A stretch of DNA of 64,000 bases, from NCBI GenBank assembly GCA_932521035.1, contig OW051492.1, positions 4,278,001 through 4,342,000 on the forward strand, read 5' to 3'. Both the position numbers and the translations under genes were made by a program. This DNA is from Oscheius dolichura. Taxonomy: Eukaryota; Nematoda; Chromadorea; Rhabditida; Rhabditidae. Positions 36,879-49,257 of this stretch are shown here, one piece after another. The notes below the pieces were generated by a model. It saw nothing but the letters and a program-made list of their open reading frames with translations. It was not told where the DNA came from and did not search any database. Each line of letters opens with the position of its first letter. The stretch's first letter is position 1.

Positions 36879-38408
36879 TCAGTTGCAGGTGGAAACCCAT
36901 CGGTGCTGAAGACAGTCCTTGCACTGGAGACTGCAACACCAGAGGAATTTGCAGTCGCATTTGTAGTGAATCACCTCGTGCTTTATCTGCATAACATATG
37001 TTTATCTTGTCACTCTTCGGCCAACTCACACTATATCCTCGCCCACAACATAAACGGCTACAGTCTCCCTGACTGTGGGTCTCGTTCCGCCATGCGCAAA
37101 CTCTCGGAGGCCCTCCTTTCCTCACAAGGCAGGGGTCCGGAGATGGCTCGGAATAAATCAGTTCCGAATTTTTGGAAGAAGTCTCATCAACAAAGGCTTT
37201 TGCTTTCGAATATCTAATAAGAACATTTGCTGGATCTTCTCAAAATGTCAAACTTTTCCACGAGATATTGCGAAATGTGGTCGAGGTTGGCCGTCTTCTT
37301 CCAGCACGTCCTCTGCTGACACGACCCCGAGACTCCGTGGCAGCGACACGAAGAAATCAGCGTCTTCTTTACAGCCTGAATTAGAATAAGTGATCCTTTC
37401 GTATAAAAAAGACCACAAACCAGCCTGCCAGCCTTGAGATTATGTTTTTCAACGGTGCGGAGGGGAGTCTTGACTACGGTAGGTTTAGTGAGCAATTTGC
37501 GACTCATTGTAATTCCGTGTTGGACACCGAAAGAACAACTAAAGGGCCTTTTCGGGGAAGACGGGAAGGCCACTTACCCGCCGTACTCATAACTGTCCTG
37601 GTTGCCCTCGTGGTTACACGAACAGTCGGGGATCCAGCCCTGGGCACAGGCCGTCGCCACGCCCCACGCTGCTCCGGCCGCCGACAGGGCCCACACCAGG
37701 GCCGACTCTCGATAGCCTGAAACGGGGCCATTAGGGGCCGACGGGGGCCGGGTACCGTGTCTGAGGAGAGGGGGGTCGTGGAGGATGTTGCCTGCCTCGG
37801 CACAGTCCCACTGCTGGTACTTCATCCGCTCCCGGCACTGCGAGAGGACGTCCTCCACCCCTTCGAAGGCCGCCACCACGGTGGCCGGGTGTTGTATGCA
37901 GCCCAGCTGGAAGACGGTACATTTCTCCGCGGAACCCCCTCACCTGTACTGCTTTGAGGGCCTTGGAGTGGAGTAAATCGGGCGGACAGCCCTGAAAATA
38001 TCCCGTATTTTACGGTGGCTATGGCGCACCCAGGCGAGGCAATCAAAGGGCGGTAAACCGCAACTTGACTTGGCCGTCGTCTGCTTTGAGTCACGCACTT
38101 TCGCAACTTTGGGCATACAAATAGGGACACGTGACTGGATATCAGGGAGGAAGGGGGAGACTCACCTGGGTCAGTTTGATCGGGGGAGGAGGTGGCGTCA
38201 GCCGGTGGGCGACGACTCCCAACACGATCGAGGAGATGGTCAGGATTCTGAGGAAAGAGTAGCTGCTTCTGTGGGCCCTGGGGGATGGCTGGCTCGTGTT
38301 GTCATCACTGGCTCTGAAGGGGATGAGAGTAGAGCGGAGGAGGGGGAGGACGTACCTGGAGGGGCCGGGTTCGGAGGAGTAGTGCTGGGGGAGAGGGACT
38401 CGTTGCAT
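36879..38408 (-). CDS. Wnt family secreted signalling protein
   Basis: Lipid-modified ligand for Frizzled receptors. ATG at 38408 gives about 37 polar residues before a hydrophobic stretch (FLRILTISSIVLGVVA), then GCPPDLLHSKALKAVQ and VAAFEGVEDVLSQCRERM followed by WDC, the early Wnt cysteine motif. Next ESALVWALSAAGAAWGVATA and PDCSCNHEG, then the palmitoylation-site hairpin SCRCHGVSGSCQQRTCW. The end is HYKCDCKFLWCCSLQCKDC, the C-terminal cysteine knot typical of Wnts, with stop TGA at 36879-36881. About nine short exons. The long N-terminal stretch before the hydrophobic segment is unusual; the true start may be nearer to it. Which Wnt subfamily this is cannot be said by eye. Confidence 0.9.
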
Positions 38409-39022
38409 GTCTGATTATTCCAATAAATGGAACACCAATGTGACCGCCTTTGTCTCTGCGCCCTCTCGGAAGACACGACTCTTCTTTCCGAGTCAAGGCT
38501 ACGGTACGGGCCGACGAGGGCGGGGCCTACGAATGAGGGCCAAACTGCGTCTTTCTGGTTCTATTCCTCGATACCACTCCTCTCCAACCGTCTGCGATAC
38601 AACCTATTCATATGGTGGCCGATATGTTAGAAGGAGAGCGGTATTGTTGGTGACGACTTCATGCGATCCTACCACCGCCTTGATTTTTCCCATTTTCCTC
38701 TTTTTTTCAGATGGTTTCTTTCAGCCAGAGCTGGGAGGGAGGGCGGCCATGAGAGGACAGGCTCTCCCGGCAGCTTTCCTCCGAAACTCATTCAACTCTT
38801 CAGATAATATGCCCTATCCTCGTTGACCGCGTCGCCCTTCTCATGCACAACGGTATTTGGAGCCGATCTATACGACCGGCTAAGAAAGCCACAAATGCTT
38901 CCGCATCGGAATACGGCACAGTTGGTGATAAACAAGGAGAGATAGGAAGATAGCCCCCGCCTATCTATGAATCAGAGGATACAGTAAGACAGGTTTGAGT
39001 CTATGTTTATTCGCGAATAAAG
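38409..39022. promoter_or_regulatory. upstream region of the Wnt gene
   Basis: About 610 nt between the Wnt start and the end of the Gly/Trp-rich peptide gene, both on the minus strand. Open frames here have no features. It probably holds the Wnt promoter. Confidence 0.35.
39006..39011 (-). terminator. poly(A) signal of the Gly/Trp peptide gene
   Basis: AATAAA on the minus strand, 12-17 nt past the stop codon. Confidence 0.55.
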
Positions 39023-39468
39023 TTATCTGCCCCAGCCGCCTCCCCAGCCATTCTGCCAGCTGCTTCGGGATCCTCCATACCAGCTCGACCGGTACCCTGA
39101 AAATAGAAAATACTCATCTGATCTGGGTAAACAAACCACTGCCATAGCCCCAGCCGCCTCCACAACATCCTCCGCCCCATCCTCCTCCCCATGGGCCTCC
39201 TCCCCAGCCGCCTCCCCATCCTTTGCTGAAGCCTCCTCCCCAGCTAGCAGAGACGCCGATGTTGAAGCCGCCTCCCCATCCTCCACCTCCACCCCAGTAG
39301 CCGTATCGCTTCACTCGGCTCAACCTACATAAAAGGAACTATAGAGAGGGAGATCTCCCAGGAACACACGGTTTAGAGGGGACGAGTTGGATGGGCGAGT
39401 CTTGGGAGGGCGTCGTCTCAGAGAGGGCGGCTGCCACGAGAAGAACCAAAACGAAATATTGCAACATA
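39023..39468 (-). CDS. secreted Gly/Trp-rich peptide precursor with RVKR site
   Basis: Three short exons encode a secreted precursor of about 120 residues: signal peptide MLQYFVLVLLVAAALS, a short acidic/polar pro-part, the dibasic cleavage site LSRVKR, then a mature region of GGW, WGGG and GWGGG repeats with one Cys pair (GGGCCGGG). It ends GWGGGWGR at TAA 39023-39025. AATAAA follows within about 12 nt. The layout matches nematode glycine-rich neuropeptide-like/antimicrobial peptides (YGGW and caenacin type), though the repeats here are Trp- rather than Tyr-rich. Cuticle or eggshell structural peptide is an alternative. Intron borders keep one frame throughout. Confidence 0.78.
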
Positions 39469-39731
39469 CTAAAAATGCCATTTCGATTGGAGGGACAAAG
39501 AAAAAAGACATAATGATAACTACTGCCGTCCGCCTCTTTATAAAGGCCCATCGACTGAAATTCGACTAACGGGCCACCCGAATTAGTCGAGAAGAAGAGG
39601 CACGGTGCCCTACTCGTCCCCCTCCAGAGTGCATTTCTCACGGCGAACACCTTGTTTTGACGGGTGACCAGTGACTAACCCGCTCCCCCAAATTGGCAGA
39701 CCGTCGAAGATGAACAAAAACTCGAATGAGA

Positions 39732-39737
39732 TTTATT
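39732..39737 (-). terminator. poly(A) signal of the PDZ gene
   Basis: AATAAA on the minus strand, about 25 nt past the stop codon. Confidence 0.55.
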
Positions 39738-39759
39738 TGTATTTTTTGGTATCCTGTGT

Positions 39760-40744
39760 CTACTGCTTGGCTCCCTTGCACGACTTGAGCTTCGACGAGT
39801 CGTGGTCCGAGACGATTTCGACCTGAATGAGCCGAGTACTCACTCCGCTGGGAACGCCTCACCATGTGTCGCTCCACCGCGGCAATGGTCACCTTCCGGT
39901 CCTTCTTCGGCGTCTTCGTCAGGCAGCCCCTCTTGGGCACCGGCGGCTGCTTCTTCAACAGGGCCACCTGCTTCGCGGCGACGTTGACCACGTCGGGGGC
40001 CATCTCCACGATGTCCCGGTAGGCGTCATTGCCCCCGGCGTCCGACTCCACCACCAGCTGGATCTTGCCCTCCTTCTGGATGGCCGCCAGCATGTAGTAG
40101 CGGAGCATAGTCTTGCTGGCCACCGCCTTTCCGTTCACCTCGCGGATGATGTCCCCCGGGCGGAGATGGACGGCCGTCACACTGGCCGGGTCCACGTGGG
40201 CCACCATCAGCCTCTCCCTGGCATCGTAGCGGACGTGAAGGTCGAAGGGGAAGGAGCTGCTCTCCGGGGTGGGCCATACTTTGATCACAATCTGAACCGA
40301 GTTTCGGCGAGATAAGGAGGGAGCCAACCTGGTAGATGTTGATCGCCCTCCCGGTGAGCTTGTCGTTGTCTTTGTCCTGAAATATCTTTTTGTCGGCCCC
40401 AAATAATAAATTATTCTCGCCATGAGGATCCGTTCCACCGTGGTACAGATATGGGCACAGAAGGACCAGAGCCCGTGTTCAATCGTGATCGTCCTATTTG
40501 ATTTCGTCACTTTCTTCAGAATTTTTCGCAGCTCATCGCCATTCTTTATCTTGTTTCCATCCACGGCCACTACGCGATCACCGACAAAAACCTTTCCAAG
40601 CAAGGCGCTGTTCACATCAACATTTGTAACGCGGTTCTTGTCCTTCGTCAATCGGATTCCCAGCGGCTGCCCAGAGTTTACCGTGAAAACTTCGAGAAAT
40701 TCAGAAGGTACATGAATGTCCACTGCAAGTGAAGAAGCAGACAT
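39760..40744 (-). CDS. two-PDZ-domain cytoplasmic protein
   Basis: ATG at 40744 starts MSASSLAVDIHVPSEFLEVF. PDZ1 covers about residues 15-90 (PLGIRLTKDKNRVTNVDV, VGDRVVAVDGNKIKNGDEL). After an intron the segment AINIYQ leads to PDZ2 (FDLHVRYDARERLMVAHVDP, LRPGDIIREVNGKAVASKT). The tail is basic with KKQPPVPKRGC and, after a 40-nt intron, ends VEIVSDHDSSKLKSCKGAKQ at TAG 39760-39762. Without that intron the frame would run on into unlikely sequence to 39638. Style resembles nematode-specific PDZ proteins such as the sperm SMZ group, but the assignment is tentative. PDZ domains bind C-terminal peptides; no enzyme domain is present. Confidence 0.8.
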
Positions 40745-41022
40745 CTTTGAATGTGAAAATAGCTAATACCCTTCTAATCCCACCATGATTCATCCCGTTT
40801 TTTACGGCTTTCTGTTTATCGAAGCATCAACAAGATGATACAATAATTTTTATTTCAGCAATAAAAAAAACAATGGTTAAAAGTTAAAAATTATAAGTAA
40901 CAAATCACAGATAAAAACAATGATACAGATATATAGAATACGCACTTCAGTGCCAAAGACAAATTACAGATAAAGAGGATTAAAAAAACTACAGAATTAT
41001 TAGTTACAACATATTTGAACTG

Positions 41023-43002
41023 CTAGCGAATTCGACTGATAGCTTCGTTGAAAAGTGTGGAGAATGCAAGTTGAGCAAATGTTTCTTCTTCATAGCTTGA
41101 ACGCCCAGCTAAAAATTAAAAATAAACAAATAATACTATAACAAATTTACCGTCGCCTAATAGTAAATATTCACGGCATTGAGATTGGTGAGCATCCAGG
41201 ACCGACAACACGAAACTTTCTCTATGTTGGTTATTGAGAGCGTTGAGGATGTAGCGGAACGGTCTACCCAGAGCTACAGTTGTGTCAATGCCCCAGCGGA
41301 ACATAAGCTGAATTCGATATAACAACTACAACATGGAACTCACCGTCTTAATAGTATTGACAATTTGTCCAGCTTCGTCGCGATGATTATGATTGATTCT
41401 TGTACAAACGGCAATCGGAAGAATATTTCCTCGTTGAATCAGAAAAGAGACAAAATTGTCGAACGACCAAGGATCAGGAAATGCTACAAATTTGGTTACA
41501 TTCAATATAACAAATGACTAACTGGTTATTTCTTCGAGCAGGTTAAATATTTCATCCTGCTTCCAGCAAAATCCAAAATCTGTTTGCTCCCTTGAAGATA
41601 CGAGAGCAGATATTCCGGTAGCCAGTTGAGCGAGCCTGGCCTGCGCATCTTCCGCAGATATGACTACATCATTAACGAGAGTATACCAATGAATTTGCCC
41701 TGAAATGTAAAATCATTAAAATTCACGAATAAAACGAACCTTTTCCATTAACGGTTATAAGAGGAGCAAAGATTATCATGCAAAGTCGACCCTGCATACT
41801 AACTTTATGAACCGTTTTTAGAGCACATGATAACCAGAAAGAAGCTTCTCTTTTCTCTGGTACGGTGCTATCATCCACCAAAAGTGGGTTTATAAAGTAA
41901 GCATGAAAAAGCTTACGAAGCTGAATGATCTAAAATTGCAACATCTACAAGGAAAATTACCTCCATCTCTGCCTCTAAGTTCTCTCCATGTCTAGCTGTT
42001 AGCGTAACTTTTAATAGTGTGTCCATATTTTCACCATTCATTGATTTAACGGCTCTCCAGACTTTTTTCTTTTCATTAGCTTGCCAGAGATGACAAAACT
42101 GGAGATATTTTTTTTATAATAAAAAGTAATAACTTACGTTATACAGGAATCTGAACCACCCGTTGGCATTGTTTAAATCTTCGTGCACAGATTCAATAAA
42201 CCCTATAGCCAGATTGATCCTTTCCTCAGTGCGCTTGGAAATGGTCACTGCTTTAATTAATTGGCCTTTAAAAAACAATGTTAATATTCGTGCAATAGAA
42301 AGCTTACCTGTATTAGCGAAGGGGTCTTCTTCACCCGAACCTTTGACGTAATTATTAGCGGAAATAACAAATCGCTTTTTCCAGGTCTTGCTGTTGAGAT
42401 AATTGATGATATTTTCGGCCCATTCACGAGAGGTAAGTGCTAACTTAATGTAAAATGAAACTAAAAAAATTAATTATAAAAGCAAGGTAGGCATACTAGG
42501 GAGCGAAGCCAAGAAGTCAAACCGCTCAAACTCTCCTAACATATCAAAAACACCTAATGGTGTAGGCACTCTAGGCCGCGTAGGTGGTGATGGAGCAGAA
42601 TCAACATCGTCGAATCCTGAAGTAACAAAATGAGGAAAATGGGAAAACAAACGAGAATCATATGAAGGAGGAGGGGAGTCTATAGGATAGGACTCTGCAG
42701 GCGTCTTGGCATGAGCATCTGTGATAATAACACCTCGACGTTTTCTGGCAAAATAAGCATTTAAAAAAAATGGTATAACCTCGATGCTTCGGGTTTGTTG
42801 TCATAAGTAGGGCTCAGCCTCTTCCTGATGTTGAAAAATCCGGTAATTTTTGGCTCTTCTTTCTCCTATAAGAAGTGCCTCATTATGATAAACATAAAGT
42901 TACTACTTCAGGAGACCGCTTACTCTTTGTGTGAGACCGGAGAATACGTCCAAGGAACGACCGTGACGATTTTGGTGTAGTCGGTGGGCTAGCTGCACAC
43001 AT
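41023..43002 (-). CDS. prom-1: FBXO47/PROM-1-like F-box protein
   Basis: SCF substrate-recognition protein; C. elegans PROM-1 controls meiotic entry and homologue pairing. ATG at 43002 opens a basic, Ser/Pro-rich N-terminus (MCAASPPTTPKSSRSFLGRI). A degenerate F-box follows (LGVFDMLGEFERFDFLASLP ... LTSREWAENIINYL). The C-terminal domain has family-typical stretches: REASFWLSCALKTVHKVSMQ then GRLCMIIFAPLITVNGKGQI, matching the AFWL ... ARLLYIIFGP pattern of FBXO47, and a final ETFAQLAFSTLFNEAISRIR. About ten exons with introns near 45 nt. AT-rich like the 23-35 kb genes, fitting a germline-expressed gene. Homology is by conserved phrasing, so moderately sure. Confidence 0.75.
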
Positions 43003-43994
43003 TTTCCTATTTCACGCTCACCACCTGAAATTATCCGATAAAGTAACTACTAATTACTGCATATTAAATATATAACTAATTCGAATTACACCATTCTCAG
43101 CTCGTGAACTCAAAAAAACGTATCCGTAACACTATACATGTAGTAACAATGTTATGAACTGTACTGAATGTGTACTGAATGTGAACAAAACGGCGAACTC
43201 TAGAAAAAGAAAAAAAAGGAAAAGGAAATAAAAGAAAAAAGAATAAGCAATCGTACTGGGATCCGCTAGCTAGGCGCGATGTTTGAACCATATTCATTTT
43301 GCATTCCTTCCAGAGTTGTCTATATTTTATTTTGTCCGTTGCTACTCGTTTGACCTGTGGTTTACTATCGATTCAATTTAGCAAAAACAAGGAAGTTCAG
43401 TCTCCGCCTCTGATCTCACAAGAACAAGCAGAACCATTGATAATCTCGTTCACCGGAGAGGTCAAGAGAGCCACTAAAAGGTTCTCGGCGGCCCCATCTC
43501 TCTGATTGAAATCAATGGCGAATGACCCATTTCCCATCGACCACCACCCCGTTATATCCTGCGCTTCTTACCTATTCTAATCATCTTTTCTTCCTCAAAT
43601 CTATTCCATCTCTCCTCATCCTCCTCCAACAAACCGGGTCTCCCGAAAACGGCTGGACTTTGGCATAGTCAAAGACCGTAACCTGTTTGTGCCTCGCTAC
43701 CATTTCATATTCTGTCTGAATACCCCGGTTGCGGCTGGAGATAGCATCTTTTCCCAGCCGGCCGGCCACTTTCTCCTCTCCTCTCCTCGTACAATATACC
43801 GCTGACCGGATCGCTGCCGATTAATTGTAAATCCAAAAAGTTGTTCGCTTGTAAAACAAAGAATCCTCGTTCCTTTACTCGAAGTGCCTTTATCCGTCCG
43901 GTCGCCGCTCGAACCTGTTCCCCTCGTCCCCGGCCCGTGTTGTTTTCTCGACTTCTTCTCTTTTCAGGAGGCCCAACCTGGAGCGGCTCCTGCT
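43003..43994. other. intergenic region
   Basis: About 1 kb between divergent genes (FBXO47-like and the four-pass membrane protein). Short frames on both strands lack features. An A/T-rich left half gives way to GC-richer sequence at about 43.4 kb. Confidence 0.35.
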
Positions 43995-44911
43995 ATGAAC
44001 AAGGTCAGCCAAGGCATGGGTAAGGTTCTCTTTTTGTGGCCGATGGTCCCGTTCAGACCTTGAGAGAGTCAAGAGATTCGTGAAGAACATCGTCGTCCAG
44101 GAGGACGTGGACTATGCCCAGTTCGAGTCCAGGCACGTCCAGGCTCTCCTCTCTAATAACAGGTGTCATTTGCAGAAGGGACAACACAGACATCGTCACC
44201 TTCCGCGAGAACGACGGCGCCTTCCGCCTCTTCGGAACCAATGTCCACGTCAAGGTGACCCTCCTGCCCCTGCCGCCTCCACCCCATCCTCCCTCTTCAG
44301 TTCGGCGCCTATCTGGCCTGTGCCATCGGCTTCTGCGTGACCCTCACCTTCTGCATCCTGTACACGTTCTTCTCCGACCGGGGCAAGGGCCGCAACCCCT
44401 TCATCGACCAGCTCGAACTGGGTAAGCGTCGTCCCTCTCCGCGAACACCCCTTCAGTCGACCTTATTTACTGTGTCTTCGTCGGCATCCCCTGCCACTTC
44501 GCCCTTTTCTATGGCATTCGCAACGATAAGAAACAATGGTTCACGTGAGTCTCTCCCCCATCCTCCGACCTACTCCTTTCCAGTCCGTATCTCATATTCT
44601 ACCTGACCAATTTCATCCTCAACGTGGTCCTGACCCTGGTGACCATGGTGGCGGCCGCCCTTGATGTCCACCGACAAGTCTTCGGCAACATCAAATACGA
44701 CCTCGGGTGGACTGCCTTCCAGCTCTTCTTCACCGGGGCCCAGGGGCTGGCCATCTACGTGGTCATGAGATGCCGGAAATACGCGGCCGCCAAGGAGTAC
44801 TGGCGTAAGAGGACAGCCGAGGTCTGTTTCTGTTTCTTCCCCTCGAATAACACCGGCCCGTTGCAGAGGAGCTCCTCGGTCATTGCAGACGGCATCTCCA
44901 TTGAGGAGTGA
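43995..44911 (+). CDS. four-pass membrane protein of unknown function
   Basis: Begins MNKVSQGM, then a cytoplasmic segment (ERVKRFVKNIVVQEDVDYAQ) and DNTDIVTFRENDGAFRLFG. Four hydrophobic segments follow: YLACAIGFCVTLTFCILYTF, IYCVFVGIPCHFALFYG, YLIFYLTNFILNVVLTLVTM and LGWTAFQLFFTGAQGLAIYV. The tail after RCRKYAAAKEYWRKR is Cys-rich (CFCFFPS) and ends SSSVIADGISIEE. Both termini are probably cytoplasmic. I do not recognise the family; a MARVEL/tetraspan-like nematode protein is possible. The frame is kept only if the second intron is 44133-44175, which starts with GC rather than GT. The remaining introns are canonical and 35-45 nt. Confidence 0.75.
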
Positions 44912-45836
44912 TCACAAATAAATTATTTATTTTCATTGGGGCCGTTGCCTTTCTCAAAAGATCATCGATCCAGCTGTTCGCCTATTTCCGTTGCAAACAT
45001 CTTATTTTCGGGAGCCCTGACCAGGGCGAACAGGCCAGGTTGAGCGAGGATGGCTGGCAAATCAAAGGTGATGCGAGCAAACAACGTGGGCAAAGAGGAC
45101 GGGTCCCATAATCTATAGGAGAGGGAACAGGGAAGGAGAGTAAAACGTCGAAACGATGGGAATTGTTTACTGGTCCGGCGGGAATGGCGTTATCACCTTC
45201 ACCCCTGGTCACGTGACGGACGAAAAAAGCCATAGGGAGAGAGATCAGGGATCCCGGGAGGATCGATCAGATCAAAAGTCTAGTCGTCCGTAAATCAGCC
45301 ACGATGTGGGCCGAGGGTACGTGTAGATTCGGTTGTTTTCTGTCTCCGGGGTGTCAGGTGCCTCCGTGCCGCGGTCAGCATTTTAGTCCAAAACCGAAAG
45401 GGACGAGACGTGACAAACCCCAAGTCCAAAAGAAAGCGTGTTTCAGATGGCGAATGGCAAATTCCCGCTCACGTGCGGATCAAACGGGGAAATAGTGGAG
45501 GACGCGGAAGTGGGGGAGGCTGAAAAATGGCCGGGGGAGGGAATCACCTGGGGTGACGGCAGTTATCCCCGCTTCTCTTCGAATCAATCAATGCGACTGG
45601 TAGATGTTTATTTATTTTAATTGAGGGTGACGGCTTCTCCAAAGCTATTGATGCGTCGTGTCTGCTCCTGTCCTCCTGCCTCCGTATCCTGAAGAATATT
45701 TTGCAGGGAAAGCGACGCGAGGCCCAAACAATAATATTGGGCGTTCTCTGCCGGCTGGGCGGAGTCTCGCTTCGGAGCGGTGCCACCAATACACTGCCCT
45801 CCGACCGCTGCCGAGAGAGTGTGACCATCTCCAAAT
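44912..45836. other. intergenic region upstream of PEPCK
   Basis: About 0.9 kb without a supported gene; overlapping short frames are unremarkable. It probably contains the PEPCK promoter. Confidence 0.35.
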
Positions 45837-48737
45837 ATGAGTGTCGATCCCTCACTTCTCACCCCCTACAAGGTTCGTATTTTCAATCCTCTTCCCGTTT
45901 GCTCCCGTATTTTGTCCCTCCCCATCTCATACCCCCTCTCCTCCAATCAGTCCCTCTTCACCTATTTTGAATACCGCCTCCTCTTCTGAATCCCTGAATA
46001 GAGTAGTAAGACTGAAGAGGCTCTTGTTTGTCCGAGGCCTCCACAACGGAACAGCCGCCGACTTCCTCGGCTCGATCGGCCCGAGAGAGAGAAAGAGACC
46101 AAAGGTTGCCCATGTGTCCCCCCGGCAGTCCTCCACCTAATGACCACCTTTACAGAATACCGGAGCCCCTGCCTCCCTGCGCGAGATCTCGGAGGATGCC
46201 TTCTACGTGGTCAATGAGGTCGTCATGAAGCGTCTCGGCCACCTGCCGATCCTCAAGGTTTGCACGTTTTATTGTGGTCGGCCGGCTGGTAAATGACCCG
46301 GCCGTATCAGATAATCTGGCCAATCAATCGAGGTCAAAAGACAGCCAGAACTGCCCGAGTCCTTGAGCAATCCCATGGTTTCAGGGAGACTTCCACCTGT
46401 TGCCCCCGAAGGTACAAAGATTCATCGCCGAGAAGGCCGAGTTGATGCGCCCCAGGGGTGAGTGCCGTCCTCCCCCCGACGCGGGCATTTCCCCTCTCTT
46501 CAGGTATTTACATCTGCGATGGAACACAACATGAGGCCGACGAGATCATCCACAAGCTCATCGAACGTGGTATGCTCTCCAAGTTGGAGGCCTACGAGAA
46601 CAACTATATCTGCCGCACAGACCCCAAGGTTCGTCGTATCGATTCCGGTCGGCCATTGTTTATCATTCTGCTTGGACACGGAAAAACAGCGGAGCTTTTA
46701 GGACGTGGCCCGAGTAGAATCAAAGACCTGGATGGTGACCCGGGAGAAGCATCAAACCGTCTGCCGCACCCCCGAGGGCGTCGACCCCATCATGGGCCAC
46801 TGGATGAGCCCGGAGGATCTGAGCAGCGAACTGGACAGCCGCTTCCCTGGCTGTATGTCAGGTTCGTCGTCTATTTAGAGACTTTGCTCCCCTGGCCAAA
46901 GATAGTCCGTTTCCAATCAACATGTTTGGGTGTCGCCGATCAGGGGAGAGAACTTGCAAACTTTCTCGCAATTGAACCAGTTCCGGGGGGAAATGTTCAA
47001 AAGTACAGAACAACAACACACCTTCAGGAAGGACAATGTATGTGATCCCCTTCTCGATGGGACCCATCGGGGGACCCCTTTCGAAGATTGGCATCCAGTT
47101 GACCGACTCCAACTACGTCGTCCTCTCCATGAGGGTCATGACCCGCGTCTGCAACAGTGTCTGGGATGCTCTCGGAGACAACGACTTCGTCCGGTGCATC
47201 CACTCCGTCGGACTTCCCCGTCCCGTCAAGCGTTCGTCTCATTATCTTCCCGCCATACGTGTGCCTTTCCAGAACGCGTCATCAATCACTGGCCATGTAA
47301 TCCCGAGCGTGTGCTGATCGCCCACCGTCCCCCTGAGAGAGAAATCTGGTCGTTCGGATCCGGCTACGGAGGAAACTCTCTCCTCGGTTCGTGTCCTCCA
47401 ATGGGCCCCTTCAAGGCCGCTCTTTTTCAGGCAAGAAATGCTTCGCGTTGAGAATCGCCTCGAATATTGCCTACGACGAGGGCTGGATGGCCGAGCACAT
47501 GCTCATTATGGGAGTGACCCGTCCCTGTGGAAGAGAACACTTCATCGCGGCTGCCTTCCCCTCTGCCTGTGGAAAGACCAACTTGGCCATGCTCGAGCCG
47601 ACCCTTCCCGGATGGAAGGTCCGCTGCGTAGGAGACGACATCGCCTGGATGAAGTTCGGAGCTGACGGCCGCCTCTATGCCATCAACCCCGAGGCCGGCT
47701 TCTTCGGAGTCGCCCCAGGTTATCCCTCTCCCCTGAGGAAATATAAATTGTTTAGGAACATCGAAGAAGACCAACCCCATGGCCGTGGCCACTTTCCAGA
47801 AGAACTCCATCTTCACAAATGTCGCCGAGACGGTCGACGGTGAATACTTCTGGGAGGGACTCGAGGATGAGATCAAGGACAAGGTAGAGTCCGCGAAAGG
47901 CGATAATTATAGCTTTTATAGAATGTGGAAATGATCAACTGGCTCGGAGAAAAATGGAAGATCGGTGACGCCGGAGTCGCTGCCCACCCCAACTCCCGCT
48001 TCGCCGCCCCTGCCAGCCAGTGCCCCATCATCCACCCCGACTGGGAGAACCCCAAGGGTGTCCCAATCGAGGCCATCATCTTCGGAGGTCGCCGACCCCA
48101 AGGAGTGCCCCTCGTCTGCGAGACCAACTCCTGGGAGCACGGAGTCTTCACCGGAGCCTGTCTCAAGTCTGAGGCCACTGCCGCCGCCGAGTACAAGGGC
48201 AAGACCGTCATGCACGACCCGATGGCCATGAGGCCCTTCATGGGATACAACTTCGGAAAGTACCTCCAGCACTGGCTTGACCTCAAGACCGACAAGCGCC
48301 AGATGCCCAAGATCTACCACGTCAACTGGTTCCGTAAGGACCAGAACGGAAAGGTTGGCCACTCCTAGATGAGCGGGGATATAGAGACATTTTCAGTTCC
48401 TCTGGCCCGGATTCGGAGAGAACATTCGTGTCATCGACTGGATTATCCGCCGTTTGGATGGGGAGGATGGACTCGGAGTAAACACGCCCATCGGAACTGT
48501 CCCCGCTCCCGGCTCTGTCAACTTGGAAGGACTCGGACAAGTCAACTGGGACGAGTTGATGTCTGTCCCACCAGAGTACTGGAAAGAGGACGCCAAGGAG
48601 GTCCGAAAGTTCTTGGAACAACAGGTCAGCCGGGACTAATCCTCGTTTGAAACGGAGAATTTCAGGTTGGAGACGACCTGCCAAAGGAGGTCCGACAAGA
48701 GATGGACGAACAAGAGAAACGCATCAACTCCCTCTAA
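45837..48737 (+). CDS. pck-1: phosphoenolpyruvate carboxykinase, GTP-dependent
   Basis: Converts oxaloacetate plus GTP to phosphoenolpyruvate, the committed step of gluconeogenesis. The reading from about 46160 onward covers the whole family: [51 protein letters not shown], the substrate loop [20 protein letters not shown], the P-loop [15 protein letters not shown] with the reactive cysteine, [20 protein letters not shown] with the metal-binding aspartates, and [20 protein letters not shown]. It ends [12 protein letters not shown] at TAA 48735-48737. About ten exons. The first exon (ATG 45837, [12 protein letters not shown]) and the following exon near 46000-46085 are uncertain in phase. One intron (about 46860-47020) carries a short piece of the repeat seen at 7.9 kb. 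Confidence 0.93.
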
Positions 48738-49257
48738 TTGTATTGAGCATAGTCTATTCTGTTCATAGTCGGACACTGTGATAATAAGGGTTCTTCTCGC
48801 TTCTACTTCTGCTAGCTCATAAATAAAGATTCCTCAAAGTGACTACAGTATGACAATTGGAGGGGATGAGGAGAGTGGCATCCTTTGAAGACCACATATC
48901 GATAGCGGTAATCCGCAGGTATTCATCTCCTCTGGCAACCGACGGCACCCGACTCATCGATTTGTCTGCCCCAAGGAGCACTGTAGCTGTTGGTTGTAGC
49001 CCGTTTCGCAAGAGTCAGGTGTCATCCTCCGGCGGTAATGAACCTCTTCCTTTGACGTGCTCGTCACCATGGGGATTGCCTTTTATCTGTCTCTATCAGA
49101 TGACCTTCCATGTCTCCATTTCCAGTCTGTTGTTTTTACCCGGGTCCCTCTGTTTTCTCCCCCGGGTAATCCGGCCCCTCCCCTTCTTTTCTTCTCCCCT
49201 AATCCCCTACCAAGATTGATTCAGATCTGCCCCTCTCGATGAGCTGTGCTCACACGA
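48738..49257. promoter_or_regulatory. intergenic region before the receptor cyclase gene
   Basis: About 520 nt between two genes on the same strand, pyrimidine-rich towards the right. No coding frame supported. Confidence 0.35.

Noticed and set aside
39840-39880. A 21-nt intron near the end of the PDZ gene
   Set aside because: A 40-nt intron with an ordinary GTGAGG donor gives a better C-terminus (ending KSCKGAKQ) and the usual intron size.
44163-44175. A 13-nt intron (GTGTCATTTGCAG) in the four-pass membrane gene
   Set aside because: It would restore the frame, but 13 nt is implausibly short. A 43-nt GC-AG intron starting at 44133 restores the same frame with a normal length.
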